This document shows, piece after piece, positions 1 to 5,993 of a stretch of 8,329 nt of DNA (position 1 is the first letter of the stretch; each line of letters starts with the position of its first letter). Source of the DNA: Deltaproteobacteria bacterium (GTDB lineage Bacteria; Desulfobacterota; Desulfarculia; Adiutricales; JAGVGV01); contig JAGVGV010000569.1 in NCBI GenBank assembly GCA_020056895.1, positions 1 through 8,329 of the forward strand. Reading direction: 5' to 3'. The translations under genes were made by a program, and so were the position numbers. The notes under the pieces were generated by a model. The model made no database searches, was not told the origin of the DNA, and saw only the letters and a program-made list of their open reading frames with translations.

Positions 1-38
1 GAAAATAAAAATGAAGAATCGGAATCGGTTTTTTTTAG

Positions 39-271
39 CGGAGTTCTTCACTCCGGGTCCCGCCATAAGAACGGGGAACACTCTCGCGAACAAGCATTGG
101 AACTTTGAGGAAAGACCTGGTGACACGTCATGCGTTAACTGTCGGCAAGCGTTCAGCCGCTCTGGGTTATGGCAACCACTTATTCCGACACTAGAAGCGT
201 GGCTTGTCACTAGAATAAATTGTTTAACCTTGGCTCACGGACGCGCCCCGCCCGTTCGGCCAACGGGTTTT
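39..271 (+). ncRNA. candidate structured non-coding RNA of unknown family
   Basis: No convincing protein is encoded here; the one plus-strand frame through it runs on past the terminator and resembles nothing. The plus-strand RNA can form successive hairpins: 39-44/50-55, 58-62/72-76, 143-146/156-159, 165-168/174-177, a composite stem 180-185/213-218 with 187-189/206-208 and 195-198/202-205, and finally a terminator at 250-271. GC content over 61-240 is about 50 percent by hand count, lower than the flanking coding DNA. A T-run (29-36) precedes the first hairpin. I compared it from memory with tmRNA, RNase P RNA, SRP RNA, 6S RNA and common riboswitches and found no diagnostic motif. The 5' end is uncertain and may lie outside the window; no promoter was recognised. 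It is convergent with the kinase gene. It could instead be the 3' UTR of a gene to the left. Confidence 0.35.
250..271 (+). terminator. intrinsic terminator, plus strand
   Basis: Stem CCCGTT (251-256) pairs with AACGGG (262-267) around a five-base loop and is followed by TTTT (268-271). A G-U pair can extend the base. On the minus strand the hairpin is followed by GC-rich sequence without a T-run, so it should act only on plus-strand transcripts arriving from the left. It ends 37 bases short of the kinase stop codon, as expected for a convergent unit. Confidence 0.6.
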
Positions 272-308
272 GCCGTCCGGGAGCAGGCCGGGCCGAATTT
301 CGGTGGCT

Positions 309-2087
309 TTAAAACACCAGCGTAAAATGAGTACCGGGTGAAGGTTCCCGCCGGAATTCCCCTTTTAACTGGCTGATGGCCAAATTGCGGACCAAGGACA
401 GGCCCAGGGTGTCGGTTTTCAGCCAATCCAGGCTTTCAGGCAGACCCACGCCGTCGTCGTGCACCCAGATTCGGGCTCGGCCGTCTTCATCGACCCGGGC
501 GCCCAAACGAATTTCCCCCCGGTCCCGGCCGACGAAGGCATATTTGAGGGCGTTGGTCAGCAGTTCGTTCAAAATGAGTCCGCAGGGGATGGCCTGATCC
601 ACGCCCAGCTCGAAATTCCCGGGCACTTCGATGGTCAATTGAATGCCGGTTTCGGGCCCTTGGTACAGGTTAATGAGGTATTGAGCCAGCCGCTGGACAT
701 ACACCTGAACCCCCAATCCGATCGGCTGGCCGGCTCCATGGAGGGATTCGTGAACCAGGGCCATGGCGTAGATCCGGTTCTGGCTTTCCTGAATGGCTTC
801 CTTGACCAGCGTGCTTCGGGATTTCCGGGCTTTCAGGCTCAAAAGGCTGATGATGACCTGCATGTTGTTCTTGACGCGATGGTGCAGTTCCTGAAGCAGC
901 CGGTCCTTTTCCTTGATCGCGGTCAAAACCCTCCGGTCCGCGCCCACGCGTTCGGTCACGTCCCGGGCCAGAGCCAAGAACCGGCGGCTGGGGTCCATTT
1001 GATCGCCCCTCCGGGCCACCGAAAGCTCGTACCAGCGTTCCATCCCGTTCATTTCCAAGGAATAAATGGTTCCCCGGTGGCTGCCCATGGCATCGGCCTG
1101 ATCCAAAGAGGCCTTGACGGCCGCGGCGGGACCGGGCGGCAATGCCTCGGATAGCGTCCGACCCAAAAAAAGTTCCGGCCCAGCGTTAAGCAGTTCGGGC
1201 CTGTTGGACCGGTACCCTTCGATCCGGCCGTCGGGGTCCACTTCGAACATCAGGTCGGGCAGGGCGTTCAAAGTGGCTTCGAGGCGGGCTCGGGTGGCCC
1301 GCAGCTCCTCCTCGGCGGTTTTCCGGTCGGTAATGTCCTTGAACACCGTGCCGAATCGGCCGTGGGGCTGAACGAACACGGAGACATTTAAACATTTTTT
1401 CATGGGCGGCCACCATAACTCGAAGGAAAAGGGCCGTCCGTCCGCCACGGCCTGGGCGTATTCCTTCAAATAGGGCGCGGATCCCGTCCCATATATTTCC
1501 GATGCCCGTCCCCCCACGACCTGCTCCCTTTTCAGGCCGGTGATGATTTCGTACGCCGGATTTACATCCAGGATCACGTAATCCACGGCCTGGCCGTCCG
1601 GGCCATACAGGATTTCGTGAAGACACACGCCTTCATTCATGGCGGTGAACAGGGACCGGTGCAGGTCCCGGCTTTGAGCCAGGTGCTCTTCGGTCCGCCG
1701 GAGCTGGCGTTCGGTCCGGACGGCCTGGAAAGCGGTTTCCAACCGGGCTTGCACATCCCGTTCGTGATAGGGTTTGACCAGATACCCGTAATGGTGGATG
1801 GACCGGGCCCGGCCCAGAAGATAATCGTCGATGGCGGCGGTGGCCAGGACCACCGGGGTCTGACTCAGGGCCTCGGCTGTTTCGAATCCGTCCAGCCCCC
1901 CGTCCAGCACCACGCCCAGCACCGCCAGGTCCGGGTGGTGGCGGGCCGCTTCGGTAAGCGCGTCCTCACCCGTCCGGACCACGGCGCGGACTTCGTGCCC
2001 CAGTTTTTCAAGAATGTTTTTCAGCTGTTGAGCGGTTTGAGGCTCCTCTTCGGCGATAATGATTTTGTTTTTTTTCGTGGGCTCCAT
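309..2087 (-). CDS. sensor histidine kinase with N-terminal pseudo-receiver, two PAS domains, HisKA_2 and HATPase
   Basis: A 592-residue cytoplasmic kinase with no membrane segment. Order: receiver-like domain (about 6-122), short coiled linker, PAS (about 143-255), PAS (about 266-382), HisKA_2 dimerisation and phospho-acceptor domain (about 393-450), HATPase (about 495-592). The H-box reads LHHRVKNN with His403 the likely phospho-site; the N-box Asn is 512, the G1 box is DDGVG (544-548) and the G2 box is LGLSL (561-565). The catalytic half therefore looks intact and belongs to the HisKA_2 type. The receiver keeps Thr83 and Lys105, but the phospho-acceptor position is Gly58 and the acidic pair is Glu13-Glu14, so it probably cannot be phosphorylated normally. 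I chose the ATG at 2087 because GGAG lies 10 bases upstream and the receiver begins there; an ATG at 2141 lacks a ribosome site. No partner response regulator is in the window, so the signal and output are unknown. Confidence 0.93.
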   Translation of the reverse strand: MEPTKKNKIIIAEEEPQTAQQLKNILEKLGHEVRAVVRTGEDALTEAARHHPDLAVLGVVLDGGLDGFETAEALSQTPVVLATAAIDDYLLGRARSIHHYGYLVKPYHERDVQARLETAFQAVRTERQLRRTEEHLAQSRDLHRSLFTAMNEGVCLHEILYGPDGQAVDYVILDVNPAYEIITGLKREQVVGGRASEIYGTGSAPYLKEYAQAVADGRPFSFELWWPPMKKCLNVSVFVQPHGRFGTVFKDITDRKTAEEELRATRARLEATLNALPDLMFEVDPDGRIEGYRSNRPELLNAGPELFLGRTLSEALPPGPAAAVKASLDQADAMGSHRGTIYSLEMNGMERWYELSVARRGDQMDPSRRFLALARDVTERVGADRRVLTAIKEKDRLLQELHHRVKNNMQVIISLLSLKARKSRSTLVKEAIQESQNRIYAMALVHESLHGAGQPIGLGVQVYVQRLAQYLINLYQGPETGIQLTIEVPGNFELGVDQAIPCGLILNELLTNALKYAFVGRDRGEIRLGARVDEDGRARIWVHDDGVGLPESLDWLKTDTLGLSLVRNLAISQLKGEFRREPSPGTHFTLVF

Positions 2088-2122
2088 CGTTAAATAACTC
2101 CATGACCGGAAAAGAGAATCCA

Positions 2123-2149
2123 GGGTCCCCAAATATCGCATAAGGACCC
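2123..2149 (-). other. inverted repeat in the kinase mRNA leader
   Basis: GGGTCC (2123-2128) and GGACCC (2144-2149) form a perfect six-base stem with a 15-base AT-rich loop. It sits 35 bases upstream of the kinase start codon and downstream of the predicted transcription start. It could be an mRNA hairpin or a protein-binding site; there is no T-run to make it a terminator. Confidence 0.3.
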
Positions 2150-2226
2150 AGCCCGCCCGTTCGTTTATTTCCCTTTTTCTGGTATTGCCGTGGTTCGGGA
2201 TGTTACCGCGAGATTCATTTCGTTTT

Positions 2227-2243
2227 GCCGCGAAATTTCCGGC
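2227..2243. other. imperfect palindrome downstream of the kinase promoter
   Basis: The core GAAATTTC (2232-2239) is a perfect eight-base palindrome flanked by GCCG and CGGC, with one extra C on the left side. A looser outer match (GTTT and AAAC) extends the symmetry. It lies about 25-40 bases past the predicted transcription start, a position compatible with a repressor operator or an mRNA hairpin. No known operator consensus was recognised. Confidence 0.25.
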
Positions 2244-2272
2244 GCGAAACCAATCCGTTGGCCTCCTTTTGA

Positions 2273-2301
2273 ATTGTAAGGGGTCCTTGGGTTTTTTTCA
2301 A
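2273..2301 (-). promoter_or_regulatory. sigma-70 type promoter of the kinase gene
   Basis: Reading the minus strand, TTGAAA (2301-2296) and TACAAT (2278-2273) are separated by exactly 17 bases. Each hexamer differs from consensus at one position. Transcription would start near 2266-2267, giving a leader of about 180 bases before the kinase ATG at 2087. The promoter separates the kinase from the operon to its right. Confidence 0.7.
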
Positions 2302-2346
2302 TATTCGCGGATCAAGTCTTTTATATAAGGAACGGTTATAAATGAA

Positions 2347-2880
2347 TCAGGCGGACGGCTCCAGTTTACCCTTGGTTACCATTCGGTTTTCGGTATGGGA
2401 AAACCCCCGGCCGAAGCGAAAGGTCAGGACATCCACGTCCAGTTGATATTCGCGAAGCCGGCCCAGTTGGGGAATCAGGCTGGAACCGGCGAACACGGAC
2501 AGAATGATTTTGAAGTGAAAGGGGGTCCGGCGGGTCAGGGAGTACAGGAATTCCCGGGCCGGGCCGGGGACCTGCTTGAGAATCTGAAGCGCGGTCAGGT
2601 CCGGGTTACGGAAAACGTCCCGGGCGGCGGCGATGAGGTCCTTGTCCTGGACCACATGAAGGCCGAGCATCAGGAGACCGTCTTCGAGGGTATGTTCGTC
2701 GGTGGGGATCCAGATGATCTTCCGCCAGGGTCGGGCCGGATCGTCGGGGCTCAGGTTTTCGGGCGCCAATATCCAGGCTTGGCGGCCGTTGGTGGAAAGG
2801 AACAGGTAGTGGGTGGGTTCCAGTCCGCCATGAGTCTGATGGCCGTGTCCGATGAGCATCTGAGCCGTCATGACCGCCAT
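2347..2880 (-). CDS. uncharacterised 177-residue protein
   Basis: I do not recognise this family. The protein is soluble-looking, with no signal peptide or strong membrane segment. The N-terminus carries a histidine cluster, GHGHQTHGG, with His12, His14 and His17. This is followed by a tryptophan- and proline-rich stretch (residues about 28-55), an acidic segment DEHTLEDGLL, and a C-terminal half predicted to be mixed helix and strand. The ATG at 2880 is preferred because GGAG lies seven bases upstream; an in-frame TTG at 2916 overlaps the upstream stop codon but lacks a comparable site. The preceding Mut7-C gene ends 32 bases upstream, so it is probably the last gene of the operon. No intrinsic terminator follows. 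The histidines could bind metal, but that is a guess. That it is a real gene is supported by its ribosome site, its operon position and its even codon composition. Confidence 0.75.
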   Translation of the reverse strand: MAVMTAQMLIGHGHQTHGGLEPTHYLFLSTNGRQAWILAPENLSPDDPARPWRKIIWIPTDEHTLEDGLLMLGLHVVQDKDLIAAARDVFRNPDLTALQILKQVPGPAREFLYSLTRRTPFHFKIILSVFAGSSLIPQLGRLREYQLDVDVLTFRFGRGFSHTENRMVTKGKLEPSA

Positions 2881-2912
2881 GGTGGTTCTCCCCGCCCTCT
2901 CTTTTAGCCGAA

Positions 2913-3389
2913 TCAACCCAACGTCCGAGGTTCACCCGGAAACAGGTCATCGATCACGGCCATGATCCGGCGCTGGTGCGTGGCCGCCCAATAGGTCCGC
3001 CCGCAGCCGGGACAGGCTTGGAACCGGTCCTGCGTGGCCCATACATACGGCGGGACCACCTGGACGGCCTGGGCGTGGGATACGGAAACCAGTTGCCGGT
3101 TGCACACGCCGCACCGCGTAAACGGCATCAGGTCTTCCCTGGTCAACCCCAAAGCTCCGGCCGCCTCGTGAAGCTGTAGGGGCATGGTTTCGGCCGCCAG
3201 GCGGATCACTTTGGCCCAGCCCCACAAGCGGGGCTGGCGGGGCCCTTCGGTCCGGCGGGTCAAAAGCATCCGGTCCCGGTCCGGCCACCGGGGGCCGTCC
3301 TTGAGGTATAGGGTATCGAATCCCAAAAGCCGGAGCCACTTGGCCAGACGGCCGACCATGGCATCGGCGGCAAGTTTAGGCCGGTCCAT
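2913..3389 (-). CDS. Mut7-C (DUF82) domain protein with C-terminal zinc ribbon
   Basis: This 158-residue protein matches the Mut7-C RNase family (PIN-like fold followed by a zinc ribbon). It shows the family's opening signature ADAMVGRLAKWLRLLGFDT (residues 8-26) and the closing region with PPYVWATQ and YWAATH. The zinc ribbon is intact: Cys93, Cys96, Cys126, Cys129. The family usually carries LLTRD; here it reads LLTRR, with Arg45 in place of the acidic residue. The acidic stretch normally before it also looks shortened, so nuclease activity is doubtful although Asp9 remains. The reading frame overlaps the upstream DUF4292 gene by 14 bases. AAGGAG abuts the ATG with no spacer, which suggests initiation coupled to termination of the upstream gene. 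Family assignment is firm; the RNA substrate, if any, is unknown. Confidence 0.85.
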   Translation of the reverse strand: MDRPKLAADAMVGRLAKWLRLLGFDTLYLKDGPRWPDRDRMLLTRRTEGPRQPRLWGWAKVIRLAAETMPLQLHEAAGALGLTREDLMPFTRCGVCNRQLVSVSHAQAVQVVPPYVWATQDRFQACPGCGRTYWAATHQRRIMAVIDDLFPGEPRTLG

Positions 3390-4221
3390 CTCCTTCGGGT
3401 TCCAAGGGCGCCTGAATCACGCCGGGCGGCGCAGGCACGAAAAACAGTTCGGGCGCCAGTTCGGGGTTGATCCGGACCTCCTTGTAGGTAACCGTCAACG
3501 TCGTGCCCCGGGTCAGGTCTTCCATCTGGACCACGAAGGGGATCATCCGGCCCTCTATGTCCCGATGATCCCGGTACTCGACGCGGTGACTGACCGCCCC
3601 CCCTGGAACCCGGGCTTCCACCCGGTGGAGGCGGTTGCCTGGAGGCGTCATCCAGATGCTTTGATCCAGCTTGCCGTCCGCCTGGGAAATATCCAATCGC
3701 CAGATTTCCCGGCCCAGCTCGGTTCCGCCTTCCACCTTGGCCCGCCGGAGCTGGCCCAGAACCGGCCCGCCGGATAGAAGGCTGACCAGTTCGGATACGC
3801 CCAGGCCCATGGGCAGGAAACGGTCCAGATTCCGGGCCGAAGCCGGCCCCACCCGGAGGCTTTTCTGGGTGTGATCCAATATCCTGGCTTCCCGGCCGTC
3901 CACGGTCATGGTCAGGGCCGGACGGCCCATGGGATCGTACCCCACCAGCCGGAGTTTGTTCGGCCGGGCCACGGCCACCATCATATCGAAATAATGAGGG
4001 CCGGATTTATCCTGAATCCGCACGCCGCCCCGGCCGGCGAAACGCTGAATCACGGTTTCGTTTTGTCGGAGACGGGCCACCAGTTCATCGGCCAGAACGT
4101 CCACGGGCCGCGTCGATGTTCCCAGGAGTCCGCAACCCGCCAGCATGGTCAAGAGAACAGCCCACAACAACGGCCGGAACCGGCCTGGCCGATCAGAGGG
4201 TTTTCTTACGCAAGTCTTCAA
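3376..4221 (-). CDS. DUF4292 lipoprotein, LolA/LolB-like fold
   Basis: A 281-residue lipoprotein precursor. A basic N-terminus (residues 1-16) is followed by a hydrophobic stretch and the lipobox LAGC, with Cys30 the lipidated residue. The mature part has the feel of a LolA/LolB-like half-barrel: alternating strands such as FAGRGGVRIQDKSG, LRLVGYDPMGRPALTMTVDG and a C-terminal ELFFVPAPPG. Matching DUF4292 is from recognition of the pattern, not a search. The start is TTG at 4221: GAGG lies seven bases upstream, and the next ATG falls inside the lipobox. It overlaps the upstream TPR gene by 29 bases and the downstream Mut7-C gene by 14, so the three are probably co-translated. Residue 31 after the Cys is Gly, not Asp, compatible with outer-membrane sorting if the Lol rule applies. 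A role as lipoprotein acceptor or periplasmic lipid carrier is inference. Confidence 0.85.
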   Translation of the reverse strand: MKTCVRKPSDRPGRFRPLLWAVLLTMLAGCGLLGTSTRPVDVLADELVARLRQNETVIQRFAGRGGVRIQDKSGPHYFDMMVAVARPNKLRLVGYDPMGRPALTMTVDGREARILDHTQKSLRVGPASARNLDRFLPMGLGVSELVSLLSGGPVLGQLRRAKVEGGTELGREIWRLDISQADGKLDQSIWMTPPGNRLHRVEARVPGGAVSHRVEYRDHRDIEGRMIPFVVQMEDLTRGTTLTVTYKEVRINPELAPELFFVPAPPGVIQAPLEPEGDGPA

Positions 4222-5905
4222 TTTTCCGCCTCAATTCCTTTTCGTCCTCCGGCCCCAGCCGGAGCGCCCGGCGGTACGCCTTGGCCGCCTGATCCAACTG
4301 GCCGCTCCGGGCGTACACATCACCCAAATGTTCGGCGATGACCGGATCGTCCGGAACCATGTCGACGGCCTTTTTCATATATTCCAAGGCTTTGGGGATA
4401 TCGTTCCGCTTGAAGTGAATCCAGCCCACCGTATCGGCGATGTAACCGCTGTCCGGCTTGAGCCGAAAAGCCTTTTCCGCCAGAACCAGGGCCTGATCCA
4501 GCTCGACGCCCATTTCGGCCCAGGTATAGGCCAGATAATTGAGGGCGTTGGAATGATCGGGGTCCAGATCGATCACCCGTTTCATCTGCTGGATGGCGCC
4601 GTCCTTGTCCTTGAGCTTGTCCAGAACCACGCCCAGCCGAAAATTCAGTTCCACGTTCTCGGGTTCCACCGTCAATCCGGCTTCAAGGGCTTCCCGGGCC
4701 TTGGTGTATTCCTTCATTTGTTCCATCAAGGCGCCCAAAGACATGTACAGCCGGACCGATTTGGGGGATTCCTCCATGGCTTCACGGATCAATTCCACGG
4801 CTTGGTCGGTTTCCTTGAGTTCGGTCAAAAGGAAAGCCAGATGAAGGCGGGCATCCACATACAGATCGGATTCGGGGCCGATCCTGAGGAATTCCTCGAC
4901 GGCGCGGCGCTGGAGACCTTTTTCCTCGAGAGTGGAAGCCAGGTAAAAGCGGGCGCGGTCGTTTTCCGGGTCCTGGTTCAGGGCCTGGCGGAAGGCCTCG
5001 ATGGCGTCATCGTACCGTTTTTGTTCCACATAGATCATGCCCACCTGAAGCTGGGCCATTTCGGGGTTCTGGGATTGCTCCACCATTTCGTTCAGAACCC
5101 GCCGGGCTTCCCGGGTTTTTCGAATGCGTAAGTACAGCCGTCCCAGCCGGGCGCGGCTCATATCCCCGCCGGCCTTCAGGTCGATCAGCCTCAAATACAC
5201 TTTTTCGGCGTCGGCCCACCGTTCCCGCTTTTCGTAAAGCGCCGCCAGATCGTTGAAGGCGGCGGCGAAATCGGGGGCCAGTTCGGCGCTTCGTTTCAGG
5301 CCTTTTTCGGCGTTCACCCAATCTTCCCGTTCCAAGGCTACCCGGCCCATGTAATAGTGGGCCAGGTACGAATCGGGCTGCACCTGGATAAGCCGGCGAA
5401 AGGTTTTTTCCGCGTCGGGCAGCCGGCCCATTTCGGCCTGCATGGTTCCCAAAAAGAGGAGCGCTTCCACGTTATTGGGGTAATCGTCGGCCAGCTTTTG
5501 GTATTCCTGCATGGCCTCTTCGTTTTTTTTCATGGCGGTCAGCAGGCTGGCGACCAGCAGGCGGGCCTTCATGTCGGAAGGCTTTTTGAGCACTCCCAAG
5601 CGGGCGTGGTCCAGGGCTTCGGGCACTTGGTTGGCTCGGAGCAGATTCCGGGCCAGTTCGGCTTCCAGGAAGGAAGACCTCGAATCGGATTCGATGGCGG
5701 CCTTGAGATGTTCCATACCCAAAATGGGGTCCCGTTGGGCCAAATGGAATTGGGATAGAAAATAGTGATAATAGGCCTGGGGTCGGTCCACGGGGCCGGC
5801 TTTCCCCTGGTCACCCTCGGGGGTGGTTCCGCCGGGGGCGCACCCCCATCCCAGAACCACCATCGCGAGCAGTACCGGATGGATGATTTTACGAAACAAA
5901 CGCAA
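4193..5905 (-). CDS. TPR-repeat lipoprotein
   Basis: A 570-residue exported protein. From the TTG at 5905 it begins MRLFRKIIHPVLLAMVVLGWGC, a short basic signal peptide ending at Cys22. The lipobox is imperfect (Gly-Trp-Gly before the Cys). The rest is about 15 tandem tetratricopeptide units of 31-34 residues (roughly 45 to 555), ending in a charged helix. TPR solenoids are protein-binding scaffolds, so this is probably a periplasm-facing adaptor anchored in a membrane. Start choice: GGAAGG lies six bases upstream of 5905, whereas the longer TTG at 5953 lies in the T-tract of a terminator and would put 16 polar residues before the signal peptide. It overlaps the DUF4292 gene by 29 bases, which suggests a shared envelope function. 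I see no paralogue name that I can assign safely. Confidence 0.9.
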   Translation of the reverse strand: MRLFRKIIHPVLLAMVVLGWGCAPGGTTPEGDQGKAGPVDRPQAYYHYFLSQFHLAQRDPILGMEHLKAAIESDSRSSFLEAELARNLLRANQVPEALDHARLGVLKKPSDMKARLLVASLLTAMKKNEEAMQEYQKLADDYPNNVEALLFLGTMQAEMGRLPDAEKTFRRLIQVQPDSYLAHYYMGRVALEREDWVNAEKGLKRSAELAPDFAAAFNDLAALYEKRERWADAEKVYLRLIDLKAGGDMSRARLGRLYLRIRKTREARRVLNEMVEQSQNPEMAQLQVGMIYVEQKRYDDAIEAFRQALNQDPENDRARFYLASTLEEKGLQRRAVEEFLRIGPESDLYVDARLHLAFLLTELKETDQAVELIREAMEESPKSVRLYMSLGALMEQMKEYTKAREALEAGLTVEPENVELNFRLGVVLDKLKDKDGAIQQMKRVIDLDPDHSNALNYLAYTWAEMGVELDQALVLAEKAFRLKPDSGYIADTVGWIHFKRNDIPKALEYMKKAVDMVPDDPVIAEHLGDVYARSGQLDQAAKAYRRALRLGPEDEKELRRKIEDLRKKTL

Positions 5906-5921
5906 GGGAAACCTTCCTTTA

Positions 5922-5945
5922 CCCTGGAACCGGCCGGTTCCGGGG
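5922..5945. promoter_or_regulatory. GC-rich palindrome upstream of the TPR gene
   Basis: GGAACCGGCCGGTTCC (5926-5941) is a perfect 16-base palindrome. It extends to CCC and GGG on either side with one T-G wobble in between. It lies between the rpoH terminator and the ribosome site of the TPR lipoprotein gene. It could be an operator for a dimeric regulator or an mRNA hairpin insulating the downstream cistron. No T-run follows, so it is not a terminator. Confidence 0.4.
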
Positions 5946-5951
5946 TGGTCC

Positions 5952-5973
5952 AAAATAAAACCAGGGGGCCTGG
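5952..5973 (-). terminator. intrinsic terminator after rpoH
   Basis: On the minus strand CCAGG (5973-5969) pairs with CCTGG (5965-5961) around CCC, followed immediately by TTTTATTTT (5960-5952). It begins 20 bases after the rpoH stop codon. The stem is short (five GC-rich pairs), so some read-through into the lipoprotein operon is likely. Confidence 0.55.
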
Positions 5974-5993
5974 GGGCGGCCGTACCCGTCCCG

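Noticed and set aside
29..55. T-run and adjacent hairpin as a terminator
   Set aside because: On the plus strand the T-run precedes the hairpin, and on the minus strand the hairpin is followed by A residues, so neither orientation fits.
180..227. Integron attC-like core (GTTTAAC) beside a hairpin
   Set aside because: Only one of the two required core sites is present and there is no integrase or cassette structure nearby.
11..325. Possible 104-residue protein at the left edge
   Set aside because: It runs through the intrinsic terminator and past the kinase stop, has no ribosome site and no family resemblance.
459..1154. Long plus-strand open frame opposite the kinase
   Set aside because: It lies wholly antisense to a protein with clear PAS and kinase motifs and its translation shows no recognisable domain; GC-rich codon bias leaves such shadows.
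2215..2253. TTG-initiated 12-codon leader peptide preceded by GGAGG
   Set aside because: The GGAGG would lie at or before the predicted transcription start, and the peptide shows no attenuation-type codon run.
4145..5131. 328-codon plus-strand open frame
   Set aside because: It mirrors the TPR gene; the repeated FFL/FHL pattern in it is the complement of TPR codons.
5906..5953. Upstream TTG start at 5953 for the TPR gene
   Set aside because: It falls in the T-tract of the rpoH terminator, lacks a ribosome site and would place polar residues ahead of the signal peptide.
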